Shown one piece after another: positions 1 through 6,563 of a stretch of DNA of 8,740 nt. The DNA is from Pseudomonadales bacterium (GTDB lineage: Bacteria > Pseudomonadota > Gammaproteobacteria > Pseudomonadales > UBA7239). Under the pieces are notes generated by a model. The model worked only from the letters and a program-made list of their open reading frames with translations, was not told the origin of the DNA and did no database searches. The translations under genes were made by a program, and so were the position numbers. The stretch spans positions 1 to 8,740 of the forward strand of contig JAGRJA010000513.1 in NCBI GenBank assembly GCA_020443005.1, given 5' to 3'. How positions within the stretch are numbered: position 1 is the stretch's first letter; every line of letters starts with the position of its first letter.

Positions 1-26
1 AGTGTCTGCAAAAAAGCGGCGCTCAC
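1..26 (-). CDS. xerC: Probable start of xerC (tyrosine recombinase), partial
   Basis: Only the first eight codons lie in the window: GTG AGC GCC GCT TTT TTG CAG ACA, read as (M)SAAFLQT. The GTG overlaps the TGA stop of the DUF484 gene (GTGA), and an AGGGA ribosome-binding-like stretch lies about 8 bases before it. The identification rests mostly on context: in many gammaproteobacteria xerC directly follows lysA-dapF-DUF484. XerC is the site-specific recombinase that, with XerD, resolves chromosome dimers at dif. No catalytic residue is visible here. The next gene could be something else, since eight residues cannot identify a family. Confidence 0.45.
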
Positions 27-712
27 TGCTTTTCCCTGGCGATCAGGCGGTTGAGAATTTCGGCAACATAATTCAGAAACAGGGTGCCGTTGCTGGCTTG
101 ATAATGGTCGGCATCGAAACTGCCGAGAGCGAGAAAGGCTGGCAAGCCGAGACAGGTGAAAGGTGCTACTGCGGCCGATTTGACCGGTTGTTGTCGTGCT
201 TCAGGGAACAGGAACTGCATTTCGGATTTTCGGAAATTGCCACACAGGGCTTTCGGGCTGCTGATGATGGCAGGTATTTCGCGCTGGGCTTCTTCCGTTG
301 TGACCTGGTGTACATTGAGCCGGGTAGGCAATTTATTGGGGGATATCACCAACACATTGCAGACATCTACCGAGAAGTCATCGCGAAGCTGACAGAGTAA
401 TTCGGTAATGATTTCATCGGTGCTACGCGCGTCAAGCAGGGCCAGGGTCAGTGTTTGAACGCGGTTGAACAGAGTGTCGTTTGTTCTGGCGGCTTCAAGC
501 AGGTGGCTCAGGCGTCGGCGTATATCGGCATTTCTGTCGCGCAAAACGGAAACCTGCCGTTCAACCAGTGAAACAGCGTTACCACTGTCATGGGGAAGTT
601 TGAGTTCAGCCAACAGTTCCGGACGCTGCATGAAAAACTCCGGATGTTCGTGCAAAAATTTTTCAACATCACTTGTGCTGATCGGGTTTTTTGCAATCTG
701 ATGCTCGCTCAT
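23..712 (-). CDS. DUF484 family protein (GAF-like fold)
   Basis: This 229-residue protein matches the DUF484 (YigA-type) family in length, position and character. The N-terminal part (about residues 12-40) has the family's 'VEKFLHEHPEFF' type opening. A helical, coiled-coil-prone stretch follows (about 45-85, ending near 'RRRLSHLLEAARTND'). The rest is a GAF-like alpha/beta domain with the conserved-looking 'CGNF' and 'AVAPF' segments. No catalytic residues are evident and the biochemical role of the family is not established. Its ATG overlaps the dapF stop (ATGA, 709-712), so translation is probably coupled to dapF. The gene usually sits between dapF and xerC, which hints at a link to cell-wall or chromosome-segregation functions, but that is inference. 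Confidence 0.9.
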   Translation of the reverse strand: MSEHQIAKNPISTSDVEKFLHEHPEFFMQRPELLAELKLPHDSGNAVSLVERQVSVLRDRNADIRRRLSHLLEAARTNDTLFNRVQTLTLALLDARSTDEIITELLCQLRDDFSVDVCNVLVISPNKLPTRLNVHQVTTEEAQREIPAIISSPKALCGNFRKSEMQFLFPEARQQPVKSAAVAPFTCLGLPAFLALGSFDADHYQASNGTLFLNYVAEILNRLIAREKQ

Positions 713-1539
713 AATCTGACTTGCCCTCTGAAAACACTGGTTGCTTCTCCCGTCATTAAAACAGGCTTGTTACGCCCTTGCCACTCAATTTGCAAGCTGC
801 CACCGGGCAAATCAACGCGTACCGCCTTGTCGAGTAGACCTCGCTCAATACCTGACACGACAGCGGCACAGGCACCGGTGCCGCAGGCGCGTGTTTCCCC
901 GACACCCCGTTCATAAACACGCAGCCGAATGTGTTTGCGGTCGACGATTTGCATAAAACCGACATTTACTTTGTTGGGAAAACGGGCATGGCATTCAATC
1001 TTGCTGCCGATTTTTTTGACAGGTGCCGAGTCTGTATTTTCAACCAGTAACACCGCATGCGGGTTACCCATCGATACAGCGCTGATTTCGTATTGCGTAT
1101 CGTTAATAGCCAGCATGTAGGTGCTGGCTTCCTGTTCTGCTTGAAAAGGAATGTTTTCAGGCCTGAATACCGGCGGCCCCATATTTACGGTCACGGTGGC
1201 GTTGTTGTTGAGATTGAGTTCGATAAGGCCACCGGCAGTTTCAGCCAGGATACGGTTTTTGGCAGTCAAACGGTTTTCATGCACAAAACGGGCGAAGCAG
1301 CGCGCACCGTTACCGCATTGCTCGACCTCGCGGCCATCAGCATTGAATATTCTATAGAGGAAGTCGGCTTCCGGTGTGCGCGGTGGTTCGACCAGTAGCA
1401 ATTGGTCGCAACCGATGCCAAGGTGACGATCGGAAAGAAAACGGATCTGCTCTTCGGTGAGCCGTGCCCGCTGGGTAACAAGATCAATAACGACAAAGTC
1501 ATTGCCGAGGCCGTGCATTTTGGTAAAGCGCAAAATCAC
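709..1539 (-). CDS. dapF: Diaminopimelate epimerase
   Basis: DapF interconverts LL- and meso-diaminopimelate in the cytoplasm. The meso form feeds both peptidoglycan cross-links and lysine. The 276-residue product has the family's usual length and a complete active site. The opening 'FTKMHGLGNDF' is typical. The two catalytic cysteines are present: Cys75 in 'EQCGNGARC' and Cys219 in 'RACGTGACAA', the acid/base pair that works without PLP. The start is GTG, directly abutting the TGA of lysA (TGAGTG), with a good GGAGG five bases upstream inside lysA. The next in-frame Met is residue 8, inside the conserved opening, so it cannot be the start. Its neighbour lysA consumes its product. Confidence 0.97.
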   Translation of the reverse strand: MILRFTKMHGLGNDFVVIDLVTQRARLTEEQIRFLSDRHLGIGCDQLLLVEPPRTPEADFLYRIFNADGREVEQCGNGARCFARFVHENRLTAKNRILAETAGGLIELNLNNNATVTVNMGPPVFRPENIPFQAEQEASTYMLAINDTQYEISAVSMGNPHAVLLVENTDSAPVKKIGSKIECHARFPNKVNVGFMQIVDRKHIRLRVYERGVGETRACGTGACAAVVSGIERGLLDKAVRVDLPGGSLQIEWQGRNKPVLMTGEATSVFRGQVRL

Positions 1540-2796
1540 TCAAGCCTCCGGTAGCAGGGATTCACCCCTGACAAGGTCGGCGAAAGTTTCGCGTTGTCGG
1601 ACAATGCTGGCGCTGTTGCCATCCACCATGATTTCTGCCGCCCGACCCCGGCTATTGTAGTTGGAGCTCATCACAAAACCGTAGGCGCCACTGGAAAATA
1701 CAGCGAGAAGGTCGCCGGCTTCAACAGCCAGCTTCCGGTTTTTACCGAGGAAATCGCCGGTTTCGCACACAGGGCCGACTACATCGTAGATTTGTGGAGG
1801 GGCTGACGAAGGCAGTACCGGTTCGATGTGCTGATAGGCTTGATAGAGTGCAGGGCGAATCAGGTCGTTCATGGCGCCATCGACAACGGCGAAGTGCTTT
1901 TCGGCGGTATTTTTTAACAGGTTGACCCTCGTGACAAAAATGCCGGCGTTGGCCGCAATTGAGCGACCGGGTTCGAAAAGCAGTTTGAAGGGGCGGCCGC
2001 CCAGTTTGTCGAGTATGGATGCAATGTAGTGTTGTGGTGTCGGGGGTGTTTCGTCCCTGTAGGTAACACCGAGGCCTCCGCCAAGATCCAGGTGCTCAAT
2101 GGTGATGCCGTACCCAACCAATGAATCAGCAAGCTGAAGCACTCTGTCGAGAGCGTCAAGGAAGGGCTGTGTACTTGTCAGCTGTGAACCGATATGACAG
2201 TCGATACCTTTGATGCACAGGTTGGGCATCGTTGCCGCCTGTTGGTAAACGCGTGGCGCCTCATTGATGTCGATACCGAATTTGTTTTCCTTGAGCCCGG
2301 TTGCAATATAGGGGTGGGTCTGCGCATCTACATCCGGGTTAACGCGAATCGAGATGTTGGCAGTTTTTCCAGTTCGTCCGGCGATTGCGTCAATGCGAAC
2401 AAGCTCGGTTTCCGATTCCACATTAAAGCAATGAATGCCGAGGCGAAGCGCCTCCTCGATTTCATGATCTTGTTTGCCGACGCCGGAAAAAACCACTTTC
2501 GCGGCTGAGCCGCCTGCCATCAGCACGCGTTGCAGTTCGCCGAGGGATACGATGTCAAAGCCGGCGCCGAGTCGTGCAAGCACATTCAGTACGGCAATAT
2601 TGGAGTTGGCTTTTACGGCATAGCAAATCAGGTGGGGGTGGTCGCCCAAAGCGCGCTGGTAGGCGAGAAAGTGCTCTTCCAGTGCTGCCCGACTGTAAAC
2701 ATAACAGGGTGTGCCGAACTGTTGGGCAATGGCACTGACCGCTATGTTTTCGGCAAAGAGCTCACCTTCGTTGCGACGATTGAAGTGTGTTGGCAT
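1540..2796 (-). CDS. lysA: Diaminopimelate decarboxylase
   Basis: LysA decarboxylates meso-diaminopimelate to L-lysine, using PLP. It belongs to the fold-type III (alanine racemase-like) decarboxylases. With the ATG at 2796 the product is 418 residues, close to the usual bacterial length. Visible motifs are the PLP-binding lysine in 'YAVKANSN' (Lys62), 'HIGSQ', the glycine-rich 'DLGGGLG', 'EPGRS', and the C-terminal 'GPVCETGDF' with the active-site cysteine contributed across the dimer. The frame stays open for 31 more codons upstream to 2889, but that stretch overlaps lptM and does not resemble LysA. The chosen ATG has GGGAG five bases ahead. It lies 13 bases after lptM and abuts dapF. Confidence 0.97.
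   Translation of the reverse strand: MPTHFNRRNEGELFAENIAVSAIAQQFGTPCYVYSRAALEEHFLAYQRALGDHPHLICYAVKANSNIAVLNVLARLGAGFDIVSLGELQRVLMAGGSAAKVVFSGVGKQDHEIEEALRLGIHCFNVESETELVRIDAIAGRTGKTANISIRVNPDVDAQTHPYIATGLKENKFGIDINEAPRVYQQAATMPNLCIKGIDCHIGSQLTSTQPFLDALDRVLQLADSLVGYGITIEHLDLGGGLGVTYRDETPPTPQHYIASILDKLGGRPFKLLFEPGRSIAANAGIFVTRVNLLKNTAEKHFAVVDGAMNDLIRPALYQAYQHIEPVLPSSAPPQIYDVVGPVCETGDFLGKNRKLAVEAGDLLAVFSSGAYGFVMSSNYNSRGRAAEIMVDGNSASIVRQRETFADLVRGESLLPEA
1545..1549 (-). promoter_or_regulatory. Shine-Dalgarno for dapF inside lysA
   Basis: GGAGG on the minus strand lies five bases before the GTG of dapF and inside the last codons of lysA. It supports the GTG as the real start and implies re-initiation by ribosomes finishing lysA. 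Confidence 0.7.
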
Positions 2797-2801
2797 GTCG
2801 G

Positions 2802-2806
2802 CTCCC
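2802..2806 (-). promoter_or_regulatory. Shine-Dalgarno that fixes the lysA start
   Basis: GGGAG on the minus strand sits five bases before the ATG at 2796, in the short gap between lptM and lysA. It decides against the longer 449-residue reading. Confidence 0.65.
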
Positions 2807-2809
2807 GGC

Positions 2810-2929
2810 TTATTGTTCTGCAAAAGAGGCAGGGGTGTCGTCTGGAAGGAAAAGGCCGCCTTTCTGGCCGCAGGCACTGAGTGTGCCAAGAACGGTCAGT
2901 GCAATAACAAGCAGTAAATATTTTTTCAT
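2810..2929 (-). CDS. lptM: Small LptM/YifL-type lipoprotein
   Basis: A 39-codon gene starts at ATG 2929 and ends at TAA. Its product begins 'MKKYLLLVIALTVLGTLSAC', a textbook lipoprotein signal: two lysines, a hydrophobic core, then the lipobox LSAC with Cys20 as the lipidated residue. The mature part continues 'GQKGGLFLPDD', matching the 'CGxKGxLYxP' pattern of YifL, renamed LptM, an outer-membrane lipoprotein reported to assist the LptD/LptE lipopolysaccharide translocon. Placement directly before lysA-dapF agrees with the family; the equivalent Pseudomonas gene has been called lppL. Its Shine-Dalgarno is weak (a GGA about 9 bases upstream). The function is taken from the family. Confidence 0.9.
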   Translation of the reverse strand: MKKYLLLVIALTVLGTLSACGQKGGLFLPDDTPASFAEQ

Positions 2930-2957
2930 GTTGAGCAGTCCGAATAAGTTTTCGATT

Positions 2958-2986
2958 AGTATAAAGGTTGCCGAGCTTTTAGATAA
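2958..2986 (-). promoter_or_regulatory. Predicted sigma-70 promoter for lptM-lysA-dapF operon
   Basis: On the minus strand, -10 TATACT (2958-2963, five of six consensus bases) is preceded by a 17-base spacer and -35 TTATCT (2981-2986, three of six). Transcription would start around 2950-2952, about 20 bases before the lptM ATG. A second, poorer pair with -35 TTGCCA lies a little further upstream. The prediction is by eye only. Confidence 0.4.
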
Positions 2987-3062
2987 AGCGCCTGTGTTTC
3001 AGTTGGCAATATCTCCGGCAGCTTTCTGTCAGAGGGGTAAATTATGCACCCCGCAACAGGGT

Positions 3063-3083
3063 CAGCAGGGCTTCAACCTGCTG
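3063..3083 (-). other. Perfect stem-loop directly after argH
   Basis: CAGCAGG / seven-base loop / CCTGCTG forms a perfect 7+7 inverted repeat whose first base directly follows the argH TGA. No run of T follows it in the argH direction, so it is not a canonical intrinsic terminator. It could protect the argH mRNA 3' end or slow transcription. A smaller dyad (ACCC/GGGT, about 3048-3062) follows it. Confidence 0.4.
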
Positions 3084-4472
3084 TCAGGCGAGTCGTTTTC
3101 TTGCCCGTTTTACGGCTTCCCTGACTTGAGAGGGGGCTGTACCTCCCCAGTGATCGCGTGAAGCCAGTGAGCCTTCAAGGGTCAGAATTTCAAATACATC
3201 CTCATCGATCACTGCCGAAAAGGTTTTTAGCTGATCGAGTGGCATTTCCTGCAGCATGATGTTCTGCTCAATGCAGGCGGCGACAGATTTTCCGACAACT
3301 TCATGGGCATCCCTGAAAGGCAGGCCTTTTTTGACGAGGTAATCAGCGAGATCCGTTGCCGTCGAGAAGCCTTTTAGTGCCGCATCGCGCATTTGTTCTG
3401 TCTTGGGCTCGATAGCCGGAATCATATCGGCAAAGGCGCGCAGACAATCCCTGAGTGTATCTACTGTATCGAACAGGGGTTCCTTGTCTTCCTGATTGTC
3501 TTTGTTATAGGCCAGTGGCTGTGATTTCATCAGGGTAAGCAGCGAGATAAGGTGGCCATTCACCCGGCCGGTTTTCCCTCTTACCAGCTCCGGAACATCG
3601 GGGTTTTTCTTTTGCGGCATGATGGAAGAACCGGTGCAAAAGCGGTCTGGCAGGTCGATAAAATCGAACTGGCTTGAAGTCCACAACACCAGTTCTTCTG
3701 AGATGCGGGAGAGGTGCGTCATGATCAACGCGCCTGCCGCGGTAAACTCGATAGCAAAATCCCGGTCGCTGACTGAATCCAGCGAGTTTTCTGTCGGGCC
3801 TCTGAAACCCATCAATTCGGCAGTCAGATGTCGGTCGATGGGATAGGTGGTTCCGGCCAGCGCAGCAGCACCCAGCGGTGACAGGTTAAGGCGTTCGCAG
3901 CAGTCCTCAAGACGGGACTTGTCGCGCAGTAACATTTCAAACCAGGCCAGAAGGTGGTGGCCAAAAGTCACGGGTTGGGCAGTTTGCAAATGGGTAAACC
4001 CGGGCATAACCGTCGCGGCGTGCTTCTCGGCCTGATTGACCAGGGCTTCCAGCAGGCGCTGTAGCTCCTGTTGAAGAAGCCGGATTTCACGGCGCAAATA
4101 CAGCCGGATATCGGTTGCGACCTGGTCGTTGCGGGAGCGGCCTGTGTGCAATTTTTTGCCAGCATCGCCAATGCGTTTTGTCAGGGCGGCCTCAATATTC
4201 ATGTGAACATCTTCGAGGGATACCGACCATTCGAATCGACCTTGTTCTATTTCATCGCGAATCGCTTCAAGCCCGTTGCGAATCGCGTTAAGCTCGGGCT
4301 GTGACAGAATCCCGGCCTTGTGCAACATGGTGGCATGGGCGAGGGAGCCGTTAATGTCGTGCTGATAGAGGCGTTTGTCGAAATTCACCGATGCCGTAAA
4401 TCGTTCAACAAATGCATCTGTGGGCTCACGAAAACGCCCGCCCCAGGTCTTGTTTGTGGAGTCGTCACTCAT
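3084..4472 (-). CDS. argH: Argininosuccinate lyase
   Basis: ArgH splits argininosuccinate into arginine and fumarate, the last step of arginine synthesis. It acts as a cytoplasmic homotetramer of the fumarase/aspartase superfamily. The 462 residues fit the family. Recognisable elements in order are 'WGGRF' near the N-terminus, 'LEDVHMNIE', 'HTGRSRNDQ', 'MPGFTHLQTAQP' and the superfamily signature loop 'GSSIMPQKKNPD', with the catalytic serine within residues 281-283. The ATG at 4472 gives the usual N-terminus, although the ribosome binding site is poor. The gene diverges from the AlgZ-type kinase gene, as in Pseudomonas. No arginine-repressor operator was recognised upstream. Confidence 0.98.
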   Translation of the reverse strand: MSDDSTNKTWGGRFREPTDAFVERFTASVNFDKRLYQHDINGSLAHATMLHKAGILSQPELNAIRNGLEAIRDEIEQGRFEWSVSLEDVHMNIEAALTKRIGDAGKKLHTGRSRNDQVATDIRLYLRREIRLLQQELQRLLEALVNQAEKHAATVMPGFTHLQTAQPVTFGHHLLAWFEMLLRDKSRLEDCCERLNLSPLGAAALAGTTYPIDRHLTAELMGFRGPTENSLDSVSDRDFAIEFTAAGALIMTHLSRISEELVLWTSSQFDFIDLPDRFCTGSSIMPQKKNPDVPELVRGKTGRVNGHLISLLTLMKSQPLAYNKDNQEDKEPLFDTVDTLRDCLRAFADMIPAIEPKTEQMRDAALKGFSTATDLADYLVKKGLPFRDAHEVVGKSVAACIEQNIMLQEMPLDQLKTFSAVIDEDVFEILTLEGSLASRDHWGGTAPSQVREAVKRARKRLA

Positions 4473-4480
4473 TGAGAGGC

Positions 4481-4504
4481 TTGCCTTTGTAAAAAAAAAG
4501 GCAA
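4481..4504. repeat. 8+8 inverted repeat in the argH/kinase intergenic region
   Basis: TTGCCTTT (4481-4488) and AAAGGCAA (4497-4504) form perfect arms around an eight-base A-rich loop. The element covers the predicted argH transcription start and untranslated leader. It may be an operator for a dimeric regulator or a small hairpin in the argH leader. No known operator is recognised. Confidence 0.5.
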
Positions 4505-4513
4505 ATTATAACA
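4505..4513 (-). promoter_or_regulatory. Extended -10 promoter for argH
   Basis: On the minus strand TGTTATAAT gives a perfect TATAAT (4505-4510) with the upstream TG of an extended -10. No good -35 lies 16-18 bases upstream, which extended -10 promoters tolerate. The predicted start near 4498 leaves a leader of about 26 bases before the argH ATG. On the other strand TATAAC (4507-4512) overlaps it and could be part of the kinase gene's promoter, though I could not pair it with a convincing -35. Confidence 0.5.
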
Positions 4514-4523
4514 GCTGGGAGCG

Positions 4524-4565
4524 AAAGGAGTTCCTGTGAACCACGATACAGGGAAAATATTTTGA
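4524..4565 (+). other. Strong ribosome binding site and nine-codon leader ORF before the kinase
   Basis: AAAGGAG (4524-4530) is the best ribosome binding site in this region. Five bases later GTG (4536) opens a nine-codon frame (VNHDTGKIF) ending in TGA at 4563-4565. That stop overlaps the TTG (4562-4564) that is the first usual start in the kinase frame. The leader may be a coupling peptide that delivers ribosomes to the TTG. Alternatively, the GTG is the true kinase start and the frames are separated by a single-base sequence error or natural frameshift. Confidence 0.4.
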
Positions 4566-5626
4566 GCAGTTCTGCGTCACAGCAATCGGGCGAACGATTC
4601 TACCTGCCGGACCTTTGCAAAGGTCCAACTACGCTGTTTCTTATTCTTTTAGGGCAACTGCTGGCCATTATATTTTCTGTGGCTGTTATGCAGGAAGGCC
4701 GTTTCGACTGGTTTCTCTTTTCCTTAATGTCATTTTTTATTATCTGGGTTATCCTGCCCAGCGCGGCCTTTCTGTGCCATTGTCGCAAATGGCTGATTCG
4801 TCTGGCTGCCTGGCAGGGCACCATTGTCTGTTACCTCTTTATCATGCTGGTTACCGCTACGGTCAGCATGGGTGGGCAGTGGTTTATGACCCGCTATCTG
4901 AGTGAGGCCGGCGAGGGTTCATTTGATCCTGTGATGACAGTTCGGCACCTGGTTATAACAGCCATTCTTGCCGGTGTTTTTCTGCGCTATTTCTTTTTGC
5001 AGCGGCAGCTGGAGTTGCAGCAGCAGGCCGAGCTGGCTTCCCGTATTCAGGCCTTGCAATCGCGCATTCGCCCCCATTTTCTTTTTAACAGTATGAACAT
5101 CATTGCAAGCCTCATCGAAACAGAGCCGGAAACGGCCGAGCGAGTGGTGGAAGACCTTTCGGCGCTATTCCGGGCGACATTGGCAGAAGCCAGTAACGAA
5201 GTCACCGTGCAGGAAGAAATTGATCTTTGCCGGCGTTATATTGCTATTGAGCAGTTGAGAATGGGGGAGGATCGCTTGCGGGTTGACTGGCAAGTGGCGC
5301 CCGAAGCTGCATCGGTCAAATTGCCGCATTTATGTATTCAGCCCCTGCTTGAAAATGCGGTCTATCACGGGGTTCACCCTCTGCCTCAGGGTGGCGAAAT
5401 CCGACTTTCAGTCAGCTTGCAGAATAAACGCTTGCAGGTGCAGGTGAGTAACCCCTATCCCGGTAAAGCCGTACAGACTCACCATAAAGGCAATAAATTG
5501 GCGCTGGAAAACTTGCAGCGCAGGTTGTTGGCAAATTACGGTGCCTCGGCAAGGCTGGAAATTGATGATCAGGATAATATTTTTACGGTAACCTTCAGTT
5601 ATCAGGTAGATAAAGAGACGACATAA
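4562..5626 (+). CDS. algZ: Membrane sensor histidine kinase, AlgZ/FimS (LytS-type)
   Basis: A 354-residue inner-membrane sensor kinase. An N-terminal 'FYLPDLCKGP' motif typical of AlgZ/FimS precedes four predicted membrane helices (about 23-43, 50-72, 84-105, 127-146). A glutamine-rich coiled linker (147-168) follows. Next is the His_kinase domain of the LytS class, with the phospho-acceptor His172 in 'RPHFLFN'. The ATP-binding part has the N-box Asn265 in 'LLENAVYHG' and an atypical G-region, 'GNKLALENLQRRL'. There is no periplasmic or PAS sensor domain. In Pseudomonas the AlgZ/AlgR pair controls type IV pili and alginate; targets here are unknown. The start is uncertain: TTG 4562 is the first usual start in frame and has no ribosome binding site of its own (see the leader ORF). 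The regulator gene begins 12 bases after the stop. Confidence 0.88.
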   Translation: MSSSASQQSGERFYLPDLCKGPTTLFLILLGQLLAIIFSVAVMQEGRFDWFLFSLMSFFIIWVILPSAAFLCHCRKWLIRLAAWQGTIVCYLFIMLVTATVSMGGQWFMTRYLSEAGEGSFDPVMTVRHLVITAILAGVFLRYFFLQRQLELQQQAELASRIQALQSRIRPHFLFNSMNIIASLIETEPETAERVVEDLSALFRATLAEASNEVTVQEEIDLCRRYIAIEQLRMGEDRLRVDWQVAPEAASVKLPHLCIQPLLENAVYHGVHPLPQGGEIRLSVSLQNKRLQVQVSNPYPGKAVQTHHKGNKLALENLQRRLLANYGASARLEIDDQDNIFTVTFSYQVDKETT

Positions 5627-5630
5627 GAGG
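5625..5630 (+). promoter_or_regulatory. Shine-Dalgarno that fixes the algR-type start
   Basis: AAGAGG overlaps the kinase stop codon and lies eight bases before ATG 5639. It is only two bases from the in-frame TTG at 5633, which is therefore an unlikely start. Confidence 0.6.
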
Positions 5631-5638
5631 TTTTGTTC

Positions 5639-6382
5639 ATGACCATGGATGTGCTGGTAGTTGATGATGAAAAGATTGGCAGGGATCGCCTGCAACGAAT
5701 GGTAGAAAAAATAGAAGGCTTTCGCGTCGTGGGTGTAGCCGGCAGCGGCGAGGAAGGTTTTGAGAAAATGCGTGAATTAAAGCCGGATATCGCTGTGCTG
5801 GATATACGAATGCCGGGAATGGATGGTATTGAGCTGGCACATCACGCGTTGAAGCTGGACAAGGTGCCAAAGGTTATTTTCTGTTCTGCCTACGACGACA
5901 GGGCCATGGATGCCTATGAAGCCCAGGCAGTCAGTTACCTGGTAAAGCCGGCTCAGTCAGACAAACTGGAAGCCGCCCTCCGGAATGCCAGCTTGTTGTC
6001 CAGGGGTACGCTTGATGAAATAGCGCAACAGCAGCCCAAAAAACCCGAGGGAAGACAGCACATCAGTTCCAAAACACGCCTTGGTGTGGAGCTGGTGCCC
6101 GTGTCGGAAGTTCGTTTCTTTCAGGCAGATCATAAATATGTCACCGCCTTTCATACCAAGGGTGAAACCCTGATCGACGATACGCTCAAGGAGCTTGAAC
6201 AGGAGTTTGAAGGGCGTTTTGTGCGGGTTCACCGCAATGCACTGGTCTCCGTTGAGCACATCGAAGGCATGGAGCGTACAGCGCCGGGTCAATACTGTTT
6301 GCGAATGCAGGGTATAGCGCAAAAACCGCTTGTGAGTCGTCGTCATGCTTCCGAATTGAGCAAGCTGTTGCGACAGCTCTAG
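5639..6382 (+). CDS. algR: LytTR response regulator, AlgR type
   Basis: A 247-residue cytoplasmic response regulator, essentially the length of Pseudomonas AlgR. Residues 1-120 form a receiver domain: acidic pair Asp9/Asp10 in 'VVDDE', phospho-acceptor Asp55 in 'VLDIRMPGMDG', and the conserved lysine in 'YLVKPA'. A linker leads to a LytTR DNA-binding domain (about 145-245) with the hallmark 'FFQADHKYVTAFH', 'FVRVHRNALV' and 'PLVSRRH' segments. It is presumably phosphorylated by the adjacent kinase and binds direct-repeat DNA sites. ATG 5639 is preferred over TTG 5633 on ribosome-binding-site spacing. Twelve bases separate it from the kinase gene, so the two form an operon. No convincing terminator follows. 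Confidence 0.95.
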   Translation: MTMDVLVVDDEKIGRDRLQRMVEKIEGFRVVGVAGSGEEGFEKMRELKPDIAVLDIRMPGMDGIELAHHALKLDKVPKVIFCSAYDDRAMDAYEAQAVSYLVKPAQSDKLEAALRNASLLSRGTLDEIAQQQPKKPEGRQHISSKTRLGVELVPVSEVRFFQADHKYVTAFHTKGETLIDDTLKELEQEFEGRFVRVHRNALVSVEHIEGMERTAPGQYCLRMQGIAQKPLVSRRHASELSKLLRQL

Positions 6383-6511
6383 CTGTCCAGTCGACCGTTA
6401 TCAGTTGTTTTACCCCTTTTCCTGACAAGGCTTTCAGCAAGCTGTTACGCTTTTCAATGTTGTTCAATCTTTATGATCTTGTTCAGGCTCAACATGCTGC
6501 CTGTCTATTTT

Positions 6512-6520
6512 TGTGATAAT
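6512..6520 (+). promoter_or_regulatory. Predicted extended -10 promoter for the transporter gene
   Basis: TGTGATAAT provides GATAAT (five of six consensus bases) plus the upstream TG. No good -35 is present at the right distance, so an activator may be needed. The predicted start near 6527 gives a leader of about 37 bases that carries the 6+6 inverted repeat. Confidence 0.35.
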
Positions 6521-6530
6521 GGAAGATTAG

Positions 6531-6548
6531 TAACAGTTTTGCCTGTTA
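6531..6548. repeat. 6+6 inverted repeat just upstream of the transporter gene
   Basis: TAACAG (6531-6536) and CTGTTA (6543-6548) are perfect arms around six bases (TTTTGC). The repeat ends four bases before the ribosome binding site (GGAG, 6553-6556) and 15 bases before the ATG. It could be an operator or a weak leader hairpin. The arms are short enough that chance is possible. Confidence 0.35.
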
Positions 6549-6563
6549 GTCTGGAGTTGGCTT

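Larger units (their letters stand above)
6383..6563 (+). other. Non-coding gap between the algR-type and transporter genes
   Basis: These 181 bases hold no gene that I can support. The heptamer TTGTTCA occurs twice in the same orientation (6460-6466 and 6479-6485, 19 bases apart). A likely extended -10 promoter and an inverted repeat lie further on. I found no hairpin with a T-run, so read-through from the kinase/regulator operon into the transporter gene remains possible. No AlgR-type CCGTTCGTC box is visible. Confidence 0.6.

Noticed and set aside
2..400. Plus-strand open frame of 132 codons opposite the DUF484 gene
   Set aside because: It is antisense to a well-supported gene in a tight operon, with no family resemblance, so it is a shadow frame.
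2797..2889. N-terminal extension of lysA to give 449 residues
   Set aside because: The extra 31 residues overlap the lptM gene in another frame and do not look like LysA. ATG 2796 has a proper ribosome binding site and gives the normal length.
5633..5638. TTG start for the AlgR-type gene
   Set aside because: It lies only two bases from the ribosome binding site. ATG 5639 has ideal spacing and matches the family's N-terminus.
6363..6378. AGCTGT/ACAGCT hairpin at the end of the AlgR-type gene
   Set aside because: It lies within codons and no T-run follows. A short dyad in coding sequence is easily explained by chance.
6430..6455. Possible terminator after the AlgR-type gene (GCTT/AAGC dyad followed by CTTTTC)
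   Set aside because: The stem is only four pairs and the T-run is broken. It does not meet the usual pattern of an intrinsic terminator.
6512..6530. TGTGA half-site as a CRP binding site near the transporter promoter
   Set aside because: The matching TCACA half is absent at the required six-base spacing.
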